23,591 bases of DNA from positions 1 through 23,591 of the forward strand of contig CBDCYN010000019.1 of the NCBI GenBank assembly GCA_965224205.1, read 5' to 3'. The position numbers were made by a program, and so were the translations under genes. The notes beneath the pieces were generated by a model. That model was not told the origin of the DNA. It searched no databases and was given only the letters and a program-made list of their open reading frames with translations. Origin of the DNA: CBDCYN01 sp965224205. Its GTDB lineage: Bacteria > Planctomycetota > Phycisphaerae > Phycisphaerales > Phycisphaeraceae. This document shows, in pieces, positions 15,076-23,111 of the stretch (position 1 is the first letter of the stretch; every line of letters begins with the position of its first letter).

Positions 15076-16260
15076 TCAGCAGCACGCCCCACCGTCGCCG
15101 CACGATGGTTCGTCGCTGAACTCGGTCGTGTGATAGCCATCGCCCTTGGTTTCCTGAGGGTGGCGGATAGCGGCACCTTGACAGGTGAACGGCTTCATCT
15201 CATCGGATAACACGGGCTGACGCGGGTCGACCGCGACCATCTGCGCCGCATATGGCCCCGAAGGATCGGTCATGAGTCGATACGTCTTCTCGCACACCGC
15301 CATGCGTTGGCCACGGTGGAACACGTGACGATCATCGTCGTGGACCTGCTTCCATGGGCCTTTGTAGATCACCGCGTGGTGACCCTCGAGGCATGGCCCG
15401 CCCTTACCCTTGAACGCACGCACGGTCACCGCCCGGAACTCCACGCCGTCAATGACGCGCCATGGCTCGTGGCCGTAGGCAAGAACCTCGACCCCATAAA
15501 ACCCCGCCTCCTGGAACATCTCCAGGAACCGGTCCTCGCGGAACGCCCCGGAGATGCACCCGCTCCAGAGCTTGGGATCGCTCATGATCGCTTGTGTCGG
15601 GTCTTCGTCGCAGACGATATCGGAGATCACCGCCCGCCCGCCGTCTTTGAGCACCCGGTACATCTCCGCAAACAGCTGGACCTTGTCCCGCGGCTGGACC
15701 AGATTCAGCACACAGTTGGACACCACCGCGTCCATGGTCTGGTCCCCGATCAGCGGGTCATCGCGGCGTAATTGGTCGCACACCGCTTCGAAGTGGCCAA
15801 GGTCTTCGATGGAAGTGATCGGCTCGTCCCGCAACCGCTGCTGGACCCGGTCGAGGTCTAAGGCGAGGTCCTGGATCTTCGCCTTGTGAAACTCGACGTT
15901 GCGATACCCCAGCTTCTGGGCCATGTCGTCTTGGTATTTTCGGGCCAGCCTCAACATCGCGTCGTTGAAGTCCAGGCCCACCACCCGGCCTCGTGACCCG
16001 ACCTTCTGGGCGAGGATGTAGCAGATTTTGCCCGCCCCGCTGCCTAAGTCCAGGACCGCATCGCCTTCGCTGACATAGCGTGAAGGGTCCCCGCACCCGT
16101 AGTCCTTTTCGATGATCTCCTGGGGCAGGATCTTGAGGTACTTCGGGTCGTAGCCATCGATCGGGCAGCACAGGGCCTGCTCGGCACGCTGGGCGCCCTG
16201 AGCGTAGCGGTCGAGGACCTCTCGTTCCACACAACGGGTCGGGGTGACGATTTGGGACAA
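15076..16260 (-). CDS. arsM: Arsenite S-adenosylmethionine methyltransferase, arsenosugar type
   Basis: Methylates As(III) using S-adenosylmethionine in the cytoplasm. I start at TTG 16260 (394 residues) because TAGGAG lies 8 bases upstream; an earlier TTG (16305) has no such site. DLGSGAGK (71-78) and GLDFND are SAM-binding motifs I and II. The arsenic-binding Cys are in the expected places: C31/C32 in ALCCPIDGYD, C56 in YGCGDPSRYV, C183 in SNCVLNL and C235 in SGCISGAF. After about 285 comes a long C-terminal extension ending with a Cys-rich tail (SCGDGGACC), as in the ArsM of arsenosugar pathways. Its usual partner, the radical-SAM enzyme ArsS, and ArsR are not in the window. It is convergent with mcsB. 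A minus-strand TTGTAG-N17-TATTGT box about 60-100 bases upstream is a possible promoter. Confidence 0.87.
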   Translation of the reverse strand: MSQIVTPTRCVEREVLDRYAQGAQRAEQALCCPIDGYDPKYLKILPQEIIEKDYGCGDPSRYVSEGDAVLDLGSGAGKICYILAQKVGSRGRVVGLDFNDAMLRLARKYQDDMAQKLGYRNVEFHKAKIQDLALDLDRVQQRLRDEPITSIEDLGHFEAVCDQLRRDDPLIGDQTMDAVVSNCVLNLVQPRDKVQLFAEMYRVLKDGGRAVISDIVCDEDPTQAIMSDPKLWSGCISGAFREDRFLEMFQEAGFYGVEVLAYGHEPWRVIDGVEFRAVTVRAFKGKGGPCLEGHHAVIYKGPWKQVHDDDRHVFHRGQRMAVCEKTYRLMTDPSGPYAAQMVAVDPRQPVLSDEMKPFTCQGAAIRHPQETKGDGYHTTEFSDEPSCGDGGACC

Positions 16261-16822
16261 AGTAAGGGCTCCTAAGAGGTTCCGTGACGATATCCTGCAA
16301 GGCAATAAGATACAAGGGAACTTGACAATAAAACTCGTCGCTGCAATCTACAACTCTTCTGCTGTAACCCATGGACAAATATGTGATTCATCTCGATCGG
16401 CGTGTCTTGCCACGAGGCGCTTATCTATATTATCCTAGTGAAAGATCATGACAGAATTATTGCCGCCTATTACCCGTGCTGTTGAGGGTTTTCATCGACT
16501 CCTAAATTGATAAACTTCTGTTGTTCAGGATGATACAGATTTTACAGAAGACAGAAATGTTCATTCATTATTCCTAGCGTCGAGTTTGCTTGCGTTCCCC
16601 AGCTTCGCTTGGGCGACGAGGTAAATCATCTATGCCCATCATCAGTAGATGCGATCGTCCTGCCCCTGCCCTTGAGGCAACAAGTAACAAGCTTGCCATC
16701 AACCCCAAACACGGTTACAATAATAATAACTTATTTATATGGTATCTCACGTTACCTCACGCAGTGGATGAACATTAGGTCAAGCCACGGTTTGGGTTTA
16801 CCTTTGTAAAGGAGTCTAATAT
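16261..16822. other. Divergent intergenic region between arsM and a PEP-CTERM gene
   Basis: AT-richer than its surroundings. The left side should hold the arsM promoter (minus strand), the right side a good sigma-70 promoter listed separately. In between I see only short frames with no ribosome-binding site or motif, and no RNA gene. Confidence 0.5.
16693..16721 (+). promoter_or_regulatory. Candidate sigma-70 promoter of the PEP-CTERM gene at 16823
   Basis: TTGCCA (16693-16698), a 17-base spacer and TACAAT (16716-16721), followed by an AT-rich stretch. Transcription from about 16728 would give a leader of about 95 bases. I looked for, and did not find, a -24/-12 sigma-54 box of the kind reported for some PEP-CTERM genes. 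Confidence 0.5.
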
Positions 16823-17629
16823 ATGTCCCCGGTTAACGCGTCGAGCGGTATTCAGGCCTCTTCAAAACAATCGCCTCGGGCGAACCGCCGCGTTTCGAAT
16901 CGGCGGAATAAACGCCTGGAGAAACGACTCACCGCGTATTCGTCGATGGCGTCAGCGGTGGCGGCGATCACCGCGGCAGGGGGTGGGCTGGCCCACGATG
17001 CGACCGCGGCGATCCAGGTAGTCGACACGAACAACCTGCCTGCGGCGGGCGGCTTTTTCGGCGATCTGCGGGCCTGGGACGTGGATCTCGACGGTGTGCC
17101 CGACTTTTATGTAGATGCCGGGTCGTACGGATACTATCCTTCCTTTTTCATCGGCGGTCACCCGTCGGGCGGGATCGACAACGGTTTTATCGCGAACCTC
17201 AAATATCAATCCTATTTCATGGCGTCGTACCCCTTCGCGACGAACCTGGAATCCGACGCCCAGGTCGGGGGGGCACTGACCAATTTCTTGCCTTCAGCGC
17301 ACTTGGCGTCGTCGTTTTCGACTCTTGGGGGCGTGTATCAGGGTGGAGATTTCTTAAATACCACCGGCCTGTTGGGGTTCCGGTTCGAAACGGGCAACGG
17401 AAATCTGGCCAACGGCTGGGCCCTGATTGAAACCCAGGGCTTCGCTGCTGGAGGCATTGGGATGCGAATCTTAGCTGCGGCTTACGAGGACTCCGGCGAC
17501 CCGATCGGTGCCGGCCAGATCCCCGAACCGACCTCTTTAGCATTCCTCGCCTTGGGGGCCGCTGGAATACTGGCGATCCGTAAACACCGATCGACGGCCG
17601 ACTCAACTGCCTCGACGAAGGCTGATTGA
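16823..17629 (+). CDS. PEP-CTERM sorting domain protein
   Basis: A 268-residue exported protein; AAGGAG lies 8 bases before ATG 16823. Residues 1-36 are rich in Arg/Lys/Ser (NRRVSNRRNKRLEKR), followed by a hydrophobic stretch (SSMASAVAAITAAGGGLA) ending near ATAA: a long signal peptide of the kind common in planctomycetes. The mature part has Gly/Tyr/Phe-rich beta segments and an acidic DVDLDGVPDFYVD stretch that could bind calcium. LLGFRFETGNGNLANGWALIE resembles segments seen in many PEP-CTERM proteins. The C-terminus is the sorting signal: IPEPTSLAFLALGAAG, then basic IRKHR, followed by an unusually long polar tail of about 13 residues. Likely exported and processed by an exosortase; function unknown. 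Not related in sequence to the PEP-CTERM protein at 1465-2109 outside the signals. Confidence 0.87.
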   Translation: MSPVNASSGIQASSKQSPRANRRVSNRRNKRLEKRLTAYSSMASAVAAITAAGGGLAHDATAAIQVVDTNNLPAAGGFFGDLRAWDVDLDGVPDFYVDAGSYGYYPSFFIGGHPSGGIDNGFIANLKYQSYFMASYPFATNLESDAQVGGALTNFLPSAHLASSFSTLGGVYQGGDFLNTTGLLGFRFETGNGNLANGWALIETQGFAAGGIGMRILAAAYEDSGDPIGAGQIPEPTSLAFLALGAAGILAIRKHRSTADSTASTKAD

Positions 17630-17794
17630 TGTTCTACGGTGAGAACACTGGTATGAGAAAAAATTTGACAACAGTCTTTGGGCTGCGATTTTACCCTCAG
17701 ACCGAGGTCCGATGAGGTTGCAGATCACTCAGGTCGATCTCATTTCAAAAGGGATGTTGATTTGAAAGAGGGATGAAGCGGACCTAATCTTTTT

Positions 17795-19407
17795 GTATCT
17801 GTTTAGCGTCTAGCCAGGCACGGGAGGGCGTTGGATTTTGAAATTCTGATCTGCTGATCGCGGTCTATAATCGGCCATCGATATAAAGGGATAAGATGGC
17901 GTTCGAAGGGCTGGGGTGCCCGCTTCACCATCGGTCAGGACGACACGACAGGAACAGCCAGGATGGCTCGACCCACCTACGATCAACTGCTTGAAATCAT
18001 CGCCGAGAAAGACCGGCAGATCCTGCGACTCGAGAAGCGTGTGGCTCAACTCGAAGCTCGGGCCGGCCAACTCGAACAACGCCTCGAACAAGCCACGCGT
18101 TCGACCCAACGCCAAGCCGCGCCGTTCTCCAAGGGATCGCCCAAAACCCAGCCCAAGAAGCCCGGCCGCAAGGCGGGCAAGGCGTACGGCCCCAAAGCCC
18201 ATCGGCCCCCACCCCCGCAACCCCCCGACGAGGTCATCGACGTGCCGTTGACCCCGCGGTGTCCCGGCTGCGGCGGCGAGGCCCAAGAAGATCACGTGAC
18301 CCATCAGTTCCAGGTCGAGATCCCCCGCCGGCCGGTGGTGCGACGTTTCGACCTGCACGTGGGTTCATGCACGCGGTGTGGTCGACGCCTTCACCCCCGC
18401 CACCCGTTGCAGACCTCAGATGCCACGGGGGCGGCGGCCTCCCAGCTGGGGCCGGACCTTCAAGCCATGATCGTCCTGATGAAGGACAAGTACGGGCTGA
18501 GTTATGGCGACATCCAAGGCTTGCTCAAGCAGGTCTTCGGGATCTCGATCACCCGTGGCGGTGCGACGCACGTCGTGCTACGTACGGCCCGACGCGGTCA
18601 ATCTGTTTACGACGGCCTGCGTGACGTGGTGCGTCACAGCGACACGGTTTACCCCGATGAAACCGGCTGGAAAGTCGGCGGATGGCTGCAGTGGATGTGG
18701 GTGTTCGTGACGAAGAAAGTCACGCTGTATGTCATCCGCCCCAGCCGCGGCGGCGAGGTGGTGCGGGACGTGTTGGGCAAGGACTATGCCGGGCGGATGA
18801 TCCACGACGGCTGGTCGCCTTACGATTCTTTGGAACAGGCCACGCATCAGCAATGCTTGGCGCATCTGCTTCGGCGGACGGGCATGTTGCTGGAGCAAGC
18901 CACGCGTGGGGCGGTGCGTTTCCCGCGGAAGGTCAAGGCGTTGTTGCTCGATGCGCTGCGTCTTCGTGATCGACGCGACGCGGGAACGATCAGCGAGCAT
19001 GGCTTGGCCTGTGCCCGCGGGCGATTGCGTAAGCGGTTGGACCGCTTGCTGGCTTGGCGTCTATCGCATCGTGGCAACCGAACGTTTCGCAATCACCTGG
19101 CTCGCCACGCCGATGAGATCCTCACGTTTCTGTATGAACCGGGGATCGAAGCGACCAACTGGCCCGCCGAGCAGGCGATCCGCCCGGCGGTGGTCAACCG
19201 CAAGGTCTTCGGCGGCAACCGTACGGCTGCGGGTGCTCGTGCTCAGGAAATTCTGGGCAGCGTCCTGACGACTTGTGATCAACACGCCCACGACGCGTTG
19301 GCTTTTCTGTCCCACCTCCTGCGTGCTGCCTCCGATCAGCACCCCGATCACCTGAGACGACTCATCTCAACCGCCCAGATTCAACCGGCTAACCGCTAAA
19401 CAGATAC
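17795..19407 (+). mobile_element. Complete IS66-family insertion sequence, 1613 bp, single-ORF type
   Basis: The ends are inverted repeats: TGTATCTGTTTAGCG on the left and its exact complement on the right, continuing with two mismatches for 22 bases. The element is flanked by a perfect 8-bp direct repeat ATCTTTTT (17787-17794 and 19408-19415), the duplication size known for IS66. One transposase gene fills it and no TnpA/TnpB accessory genes are present, as in the ISBst12-like subgroup. The intact gene and perfect duplication point to a recent insertion. Confidence 0.93.
17963..19399 (+). CDS. tnpC: IS66-family transposase
   Basis: A 478-residue DDE transposase moving the surrounding IS66-type element. 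Residues 8-50 form a coiled coil (EKDRQILRLEKRVAQLEARAGQLEQ); 60-85 are a basic Pro-rich linker (KTQPKKPGRKAGK); about 98-145 hold a zinc finger (CPGCGG and CTRCGRR); the catalytic domain carries Asp in YPDETGWKVGG, Asp in MIHDGWSPYDS and Glu in WPAEQAIRPAVVNRKV, all in the expected order. The C-terminal helical domain ends LRRLISTAQIQPANR inside the right end of the element. CAGG lies close before ATG 17963, a weak ribosome-binding site. No frameshift or stop interrupts it, so it is probably active. Confidence 0.95.
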   Translation: MARPTYDQLLEIIAEKDRQILRLEKRVAQLEARAGQLEQRLEQATRSTQRQAAPFSKGSPKTQPKKPGRKAGKAYGPKAHRPPPPQPPDEVIDVPLTPRCPGCGGEAQEDHVTHQFQVEIPRRPVVRRFDLHVGSCTRCGRRLHPRHPLQTSDATGAAASQLGPDLQAMIVLMKDKYGLSYGDIQGLLKQVFGISITRGGATHVVLRTARRGQSVYDGLRDVVRHSDTVYPDETGWKVGGWLQWMWVFVTKKVTLYVIRPSRGGEVVRDVLGKDYAGRMIHDGWSPYDSLEQATHQQCLAHLLRRTGMLLEQATRGAVRFPRKVKALLLDALRLRDRRDAGTISEHGLACARGRLRKRLDRLLAWRLSHRGNRTFRNHLARHADEILTFLYEPGIEATNWPAEQAIRPAVVNRKVFGGNRTAAGARAQEILGSVLTTCDQHAHDALAFLSHLLRAASDQHPDHLRRLISTAQIQPANR

Positions 19408-19474
19408 ATCTTTTTTTGGACGTTGGTGCAGGCCTGCGTTTTTTCTTTAGCTCCAACTTAACAGGAGGTCTGGC

Positions 19475-19792
19475 ATGGATGCCCAAGCTCCGCGCGGTCT
19501 GCTGCGCTTCTTTGACGATTTGGACGACCCCCGCCGCTTGAGCGGCAACTACCGCCACGGTTGGTCGCACCTGATGGCCATCGCGATCTTGGCGGTGTTG
19601 TGTGGGGCCCAGGGCTGGGCGGACGTGGCCCACTTCGGGCGGTGCAAGCAGACGTGACTCAAAACATTTCTGCGGCTCGAACACGGGATCGCCTCGGATC
19701 AGACGTTCGGTCGGGTGTTCGCGATGCTCGAGCCGGATCAACTCGAACGCTGCTTCCTGAATTGGACCCAGCACCTCGCCGACCACAGCGGG
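19475..19792 (+). pseudogene. ISAs1-family transposase fragment with nonsense codon, cut by IS3 element
   Basis: ATG 19475 follows AGGAGG at 6 bases. The frame reads MDAQAPRGLLRFFDDLDDPRR, then HLMAIAILAVLCGAQGWADVAHFG, the N-terminal signature of ISAs1 (H-repeat) transposases. At 19655-19657 a TGA stands where the family has Trp (T-stop-LKTFLRLEHG), consistent with TGG to TGA. Reading through it gives GIASDQTFGRVFAMLEPDQLERCFLNW, again typical. After HLADHSG the sequence passes into the left end of the IS3-type element; the rest of the ~370-residue protein, including the DDE core, does not reappear on the far side. So it is a truncated, stopped remnant. Confidence 0.8.
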
Positions 19793-19859
19793 GTGCGGTG
19801 GCCCATCAGTGGCGGACTCCGGATGAAGCCGGGAAGATACCCGGCCAAGGAGTCCTGCG

Positions 19860-20204
19860 ATGTCTCAACCTCAATCGCGAATCCCGACCCTTCCCTCGGA
19901 TCAGCGATCGCTCAAGCCGTGTCGGCGGCGGTTCACCGAGCCGTTCAAGCGTGAGACGGTTCGGTTGGTGACCCACGGGGGCTACACGTTCAAAGCCGCG
20001 GCCCAAGCGGTCGGCATTTCCGAAAAAAGCCTTCTTGAATGGCACAAGCAGCTCGTGCCCGCCCCGACGCCTTGTGGACCCGATGCGACCCTTGAGCAGT
20101 TGCGGCAGGAGAACCGCCGCCTGCGTGGCCAACTCAAACAAGCCGAATTGGAACGAGCGATTTTTAAAAAAGCGACGGCCTGCTTCGCCAAGGAGTCGTT
20201 ATGA
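19860..20204 (+). CDS. IS3-family transposase OrfA (helix-turn-helix subunit)
   Basis: 114 residues; AAGGAG lies 7 bases before ATG 19860. Residues 22-65 form the DNA-binding helix-turn-helix (RRRFTEPFKRETVRLV, then FKAAAQAVGISEKSLLEWHKQ), and about 76-105 a leucine-zipper-like coiled coil (LEQLRQENRRLRGQLKQAELERAIFKKA), both standard for OrfA. Its stop overlaps the OrfB start (ATGA at 20201-20204), and OrfB has its own AAGGAG five bases before the ATG. An A6G run (20166-20172) lies in the region used for -1 frameshifting in many IS3 elements but is not in the canonical phase. OrfA itself looks intact. Confidence 0.88.
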   Translation: MSQPQSRIPTLPSDQRSLKPCRRRFTEPFKRETVRLVTHGGYTFKAAAQAVGISEKSLLEWHKQLVPAPTPCGPDATLEQLRQENRRLRGQLKQAELERAIFKKATACFAKESL

Positions 20205-20787
20205 GATACCCATGGATCCGACAACACCGCGACACGTTCCCTGTCGCGGCCATGTGCCGGGTGCTGGAGGTATCGGATTCGGGCTATTACCCGTGGCTAG
20301 GCCGTGATCCCAGCCCACGGGCGGATCGCACCGCCAAGATCCGCGAGGATGTCCGCGAGGTGTTCGAACAAAGCCAAGGCATCTATGGCTCGCGCAAGAT
20401 CGCCGAGGCCCTTGAGCAACACGAGCAACTCGAATCGGCCTGCCGCCACACGGTGACGAAAGCCATGCGAGAGATGGGGCTACGCAGTCGCGTGGCCAAG
20501 ACGTTCAAACCCACGACCACCCAGGCCGACCCCGATAAGGCCCCGGCCCCGAACGTGCTGGATTAAGACTTCCAAGCCGACGGCCCTGATCAGAAGTGGG
20601 TCACGGACATCACCTACCGGCCCACGTCTGCGGGTTGGGTCTATCTAGCGGTGGTCTTGGACCTGTTTAGCCGCAAGATCGTCGGCTGGGCGATCGACAC
20701 GTCGTTGGCCACGGATCTGGTCGCCGAGGCGTTGCGACAGACGATCGAGTCGCGTCAGCCCAACTTCCGGGGGGCGGGATTGATCTA

Positions 20788-21935
20788 TACCTCACGCGGC
20801 TAAGATTGTCCGATTGTTGAAGTGTTGGAAGTTGCGGGTGATGAGGGTTTGGACGTTGGGTTTGTCGTCGGTGGCCAGCTTGGCGATGCCGTCGTGGATG
20901 GCTTGCTGAAATCGATCGAACGTTTCGTAGTACCGGCCGTTGAGGCAGCGTTTCTTGAGCAGGCCCCAGATCCGTTCGATCAGGTTCAGGTGCGGCGAGT
21001 AGGACGGCAGGAACATCAACTCGATGCCCAACCCCACGGCCCGATCTTGGACCAACCGGCAGCGTTGATACCGCGCGTTGTCCAGCACCAGGGTGATCGC
21101 TTGGCCGGGGTAACGCCCCGCGAGCGTCTCGAGTAATTCGCAGACCGTTTGGGCCGTGATGTACGTCGTGTTCGTGACGGTCACCAACTCTCGGGTCACG
21201 AAATCCAACGCCCCCAACACGTTCAGCCGGCGGCGGCCGGTGGGCGTGCGGATGAACAGCCTCACCACGCACCACACGTAGCACAGAAACGCGCCATGGA
21301 CGAAGTGGCAGGCGTCTACAAAAAAACCCTGCGATCACCCCGTTCGGCTTCGTCCAAAGCCGGATCGAGGGTCTGTTCAAGGAATTCACGCTGCTGTTGA
21401 TGCTTGGCCTGATCAAGCTTGCCCGGCACACCCCCGAGCTTGCGACGACGCAGACCCAGCCGTTTCAAAAAAGCTCGCACTTGCGTCGGGCCGCGACGCA
21501 GACCGGTGAGTTGCGTGATCTGATGGCTCGCCTCGTGGATCGTCGACGGCGGGTGTTGTTCCAAAGACGCCTTGACCTTCGGGCCGTGCGCGTTCAATTG
21601 ACTGGGCTGACCCCGGTAGCCGTTTTGCCTCAACGCCTCGATCCCACCGTCGAGGTACGTATTCAAATAACGCTGCACCGTCCGGCTGCTGACCCCTGCC
21701 AAGGCCGCGATCTGCCGATGTGCCAACCCATGGCTCTTGAGCCAAACCACCTGCAACTTCCGCCGCACCCGCGGATCTGGATCGCTAAAACGCCCCCGAT
21801 CCAACGCCGCCACCGCATCGTCCGTCAATGTGATCTGAAGCATCCATGCCTCCTGTGTCCAGTGACTTCGTAGTAAAATCAAACCGCTAACGTCAGCCTA
21901 TTCTACCGATCAGACAAACTCACCCGAGGAAGGTA
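20788..21935 (-). mobile_element. IS630-family element, 1148 bp, inserted in IS3 orfB at a TA
   Basis: The insertion point is exact: removing 20788-21935 plus one TA joins TTGATCTA to TCACTCCGATCG and restores LIYHSDRG of the IS3 OrfB. TA is the known target duplication of the IS630/Tc1/mariner superfamily (20786-20787 and 21936-21937). The ends are imperfect inverted repeats: TACCTCACGCGGCTAAG against TACCTTCCTCGGGTGAG. One transposase is encoded on the minus strand in two overlapping frames. Confidence 0.92.
20792..21843 (-). CDS. IS630-family transposase, probably made by programmed -1 frameshift
   Basis: ATG 21843 follows AGGAGG at 5 bases. Frame 1 (21843-21316, 175 residues) has MLQITLTDDAVAAL, a helix-turn-helix (LAHRQIAALAGVSSRTVQRYL) and a second DNA-binding part (NGYRGQPSQL), and ends RRVFL-stop. 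At 21326-21319 the strand reads GTTTTTTTG: in frame this is T-TTT-TTG, a canonical slippery heptamer. Slipping back one base continues with VDACHFVHGAFLCYVWC, which holds the first catalytic Asp, then LVLDNARYQR (second Asp) and SYSPHLNLIERIWGLLKK (third acidic residue, Glu), ending at 20792. The fused product would be 350 residues, normal for IS630. A simple loss of one T from a T8 run is the alternative. Confidence 0.85.
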
Positions 21936-22284
21936 TATCACTCCGATCGTGGTTGCCAATACACCCGCGACCGGTATCCATCGATCCTGCGTGGGCTGGA
22001 GGTGACGGTGAGCATGAGCCGCACGGGCTGCTGTTATGACAACGCCGTGTGCGAACGATTTTTCTGGTCACTCAAGCATGAGTGGACCAACCGCCAGTCG
22101 TACGCTGATCTGACGGATGCCCGTGGAAGTGTGTTTCAATACATCGAGCTGTTCTACAACCCAACCCGTTTACACCAGGCCCTGGGATATGTCTCCCCCG
22201 AGGCCTTCGAAGCCGATCACGCCCCGGTATTGAATGTGGCGTATTATACGAACCCCGGAGTCCGTCACTGACGGGCCACCGCAC

Positions 22285-22466
22285 GGGCCACGCAGTGCCT
22301 CAACTTTATCGAGGATCCGGGACAGGCGGGCGTCATCGATCGGGTCGGGGCGGGTTTGGTTCAACAACGCTTCGAGCTGCGGCAGAGCCTTGGGCTTGTG
22401 GGGTCCGCGAGACTGGGGGGCGTGCCCGTTGTGCGGCGAAGGGTCGGAGGGTTCACGGCGGGTCAT
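22285..22466 (-). pseudogene. 5' remnant of a gene downstream of the sigma factor, cut by the IS3 element
   Basis: ATG 22466 has AAGGGA 7 bases upstream and lies 12 bases after the ancestral stop of the sigma-factor frame (22479), so the two formed an operon. About 60 residues remain: a Pro/His/Arg-rich start (MTRREPSDPSPHNGHAPQSR), then PQLEALLNQTRPDPIDDARLSRILDKVEALRG, a helical segment. The frame then enters the IS3-type end and loses meaning. The position after an ECF sigma gene suggests an anti-sigma or regulatory partner, but no zinc-finger motif or membrane helix is preserved to confirm this. Confidence 0.5.
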
Positions 22467-22478
22467 GCGTTGGTCCCT

Positions 22479-23019
22479 TCAAGAAGGGGTTGACGTTCGG
22501 TCCATTTCTTCACGCATCTTCGCCACGAGGCGGTGACGCAGCACCCGCACCGCCCCCCGGCGGTCATGCCCAGCTGACGAGTCAGGTCCTTGGCCCAGTG
22601 CCCTTCCTGCGTGCTGGCCAAGAGGATGACACGATCGATCTCGTCCCACTGACGCAGGATTTGGCGCAGCCGTAGGACGTCTTGGTGAAGCGGGGAGTGG
22701 TGGTCGTGATCCGTGCCAGTCGGGGCTGGGGGGGGCTTGGTCATCCAGCGGGCGTTGGGTCAAGCTGGCCTGGAACCAAGACAGCAAAGATTGACTCGGC
22801 TAGGACGTCGTCGATATCTTCGGTCCTCAGCCAGTGGAACGTGCGACGCAGCAGCCCCGCGACGTGGGGCCCGTAGCGACGCAAGATCTCAGCCAACACC
22901 GTGTCATCGTCCCTTTGGAGACGAAGACCCAGCGCGTGACCCGAACCATCCGTCCCGCTCATCCTGACATGATGGTGACGACGGAACGGTGCCGAGCTGA
23001 GATGCAGGCGTTGGATCAT
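22479..23019 (-). pseudogene. Decayed ECF-type sigma factor
   Basis: ATG 23019 has GAGGTG 7 bases upstream. Region 2 is readable: DDDTVLAEILRRYGPHVAGLLRRTF, then TEDIDDVLAESIFAV and GQLDPTPAG, ending at TGA 22743-22741. Region 4 follows in another frame from an overlapping ATGA (ATG 22744): LRQILRQWDEIDRVILLAS, then EGHWAKDLTRQLGMTAG; a further shift at the run of six G (22558-22553) is needed to continue AVRVLRHRLVAKMREEMDR, the recognition helix. The region 2-4 linker is shorter than in intact family members, so a deletion probably accompanies the first frame change. Full sigma activity is unlikely. The intact gene would have controlled a small regulon with the partner downstream. Confidence 0.75.
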
Positions 23020-23111
23020 GTTGTAACACCTCGCGGGTCCGTTTCGCGGGTCGGCCTGGGACGGAAAAATCGCGGCTGGTAACGTCCTCATGTGTCACGT
23101 TAAATGATCAA

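Larger units (their letters stand above)
20201..22271 (+). pseudogene. IS3-family transposase OrfB, stopped and split by IS630 insertion
   Basis: Part 1 (20201-20785) reads MRYPWIRQHRDTFPVAAMCRVL and SQGIYGSRKIAEALEQ (HTH_21 region), then a TAA at 20567-20569 where the family usually has Gln (NVLD-stop-DFQADGPDQKWVTDITYRP), consistent with CAA to TAA. Beyond it the first catalytic Asp (VTDITY) and second (VVLDLFSRKIVGW) are visible. The gene breaks inside LIYHSDRG, where the IS630 element sits at a TA. Part 2 (21938-22271) resumes in the same frame with HSDRGCQYTRDR, SMSRTGCCYDNAVCERFFWSLKHE (catalytic Glu) and YNPTRLHQALGYVSPEAF. It is inactive for two independent reasons. Confidence 0.9.
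19793..22284 (+). mobile_element. IS3-family element, interrupted by an IS630-family element
   Basis: The outer 30 bases are inverted repeats with two mismatches: GTGCGGTGGCCC-A-TCAGTG on the left against GTGCGGTGGCCC-G-TCAGTG read from the right, continuing to GGACTCCGG. The flanks carry a possible 3-bp duplication GGG (19790-19792 and 22285-22287), weak evidence in GC-rich DNA. A shorter pair of TG...CA ends (19810/22267) is possible, but it would put the orfB stop outside the element, so I prefer the longer one. Removing the 1148-bp IS630 insert and one TA leaves 1342 bp, a normal IS3-family size. Confidence 0.75.

Noticed and set aside
19428..19444. Rho-independent terminator at GCAGGCCTGC followed by a T-run
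   Set aside because: As a hairpin it has only a 3-bp stem around a 4-base loop, too weak to call.
20160..20174. Programmed -1 frameshift at the A6G run of the IS3 orfA
   Set aside because: The run is not in the A-AAA-AAG phase relative to orfA; the ATGA overlap with its own ribosome-binding site explains orfB translation better.
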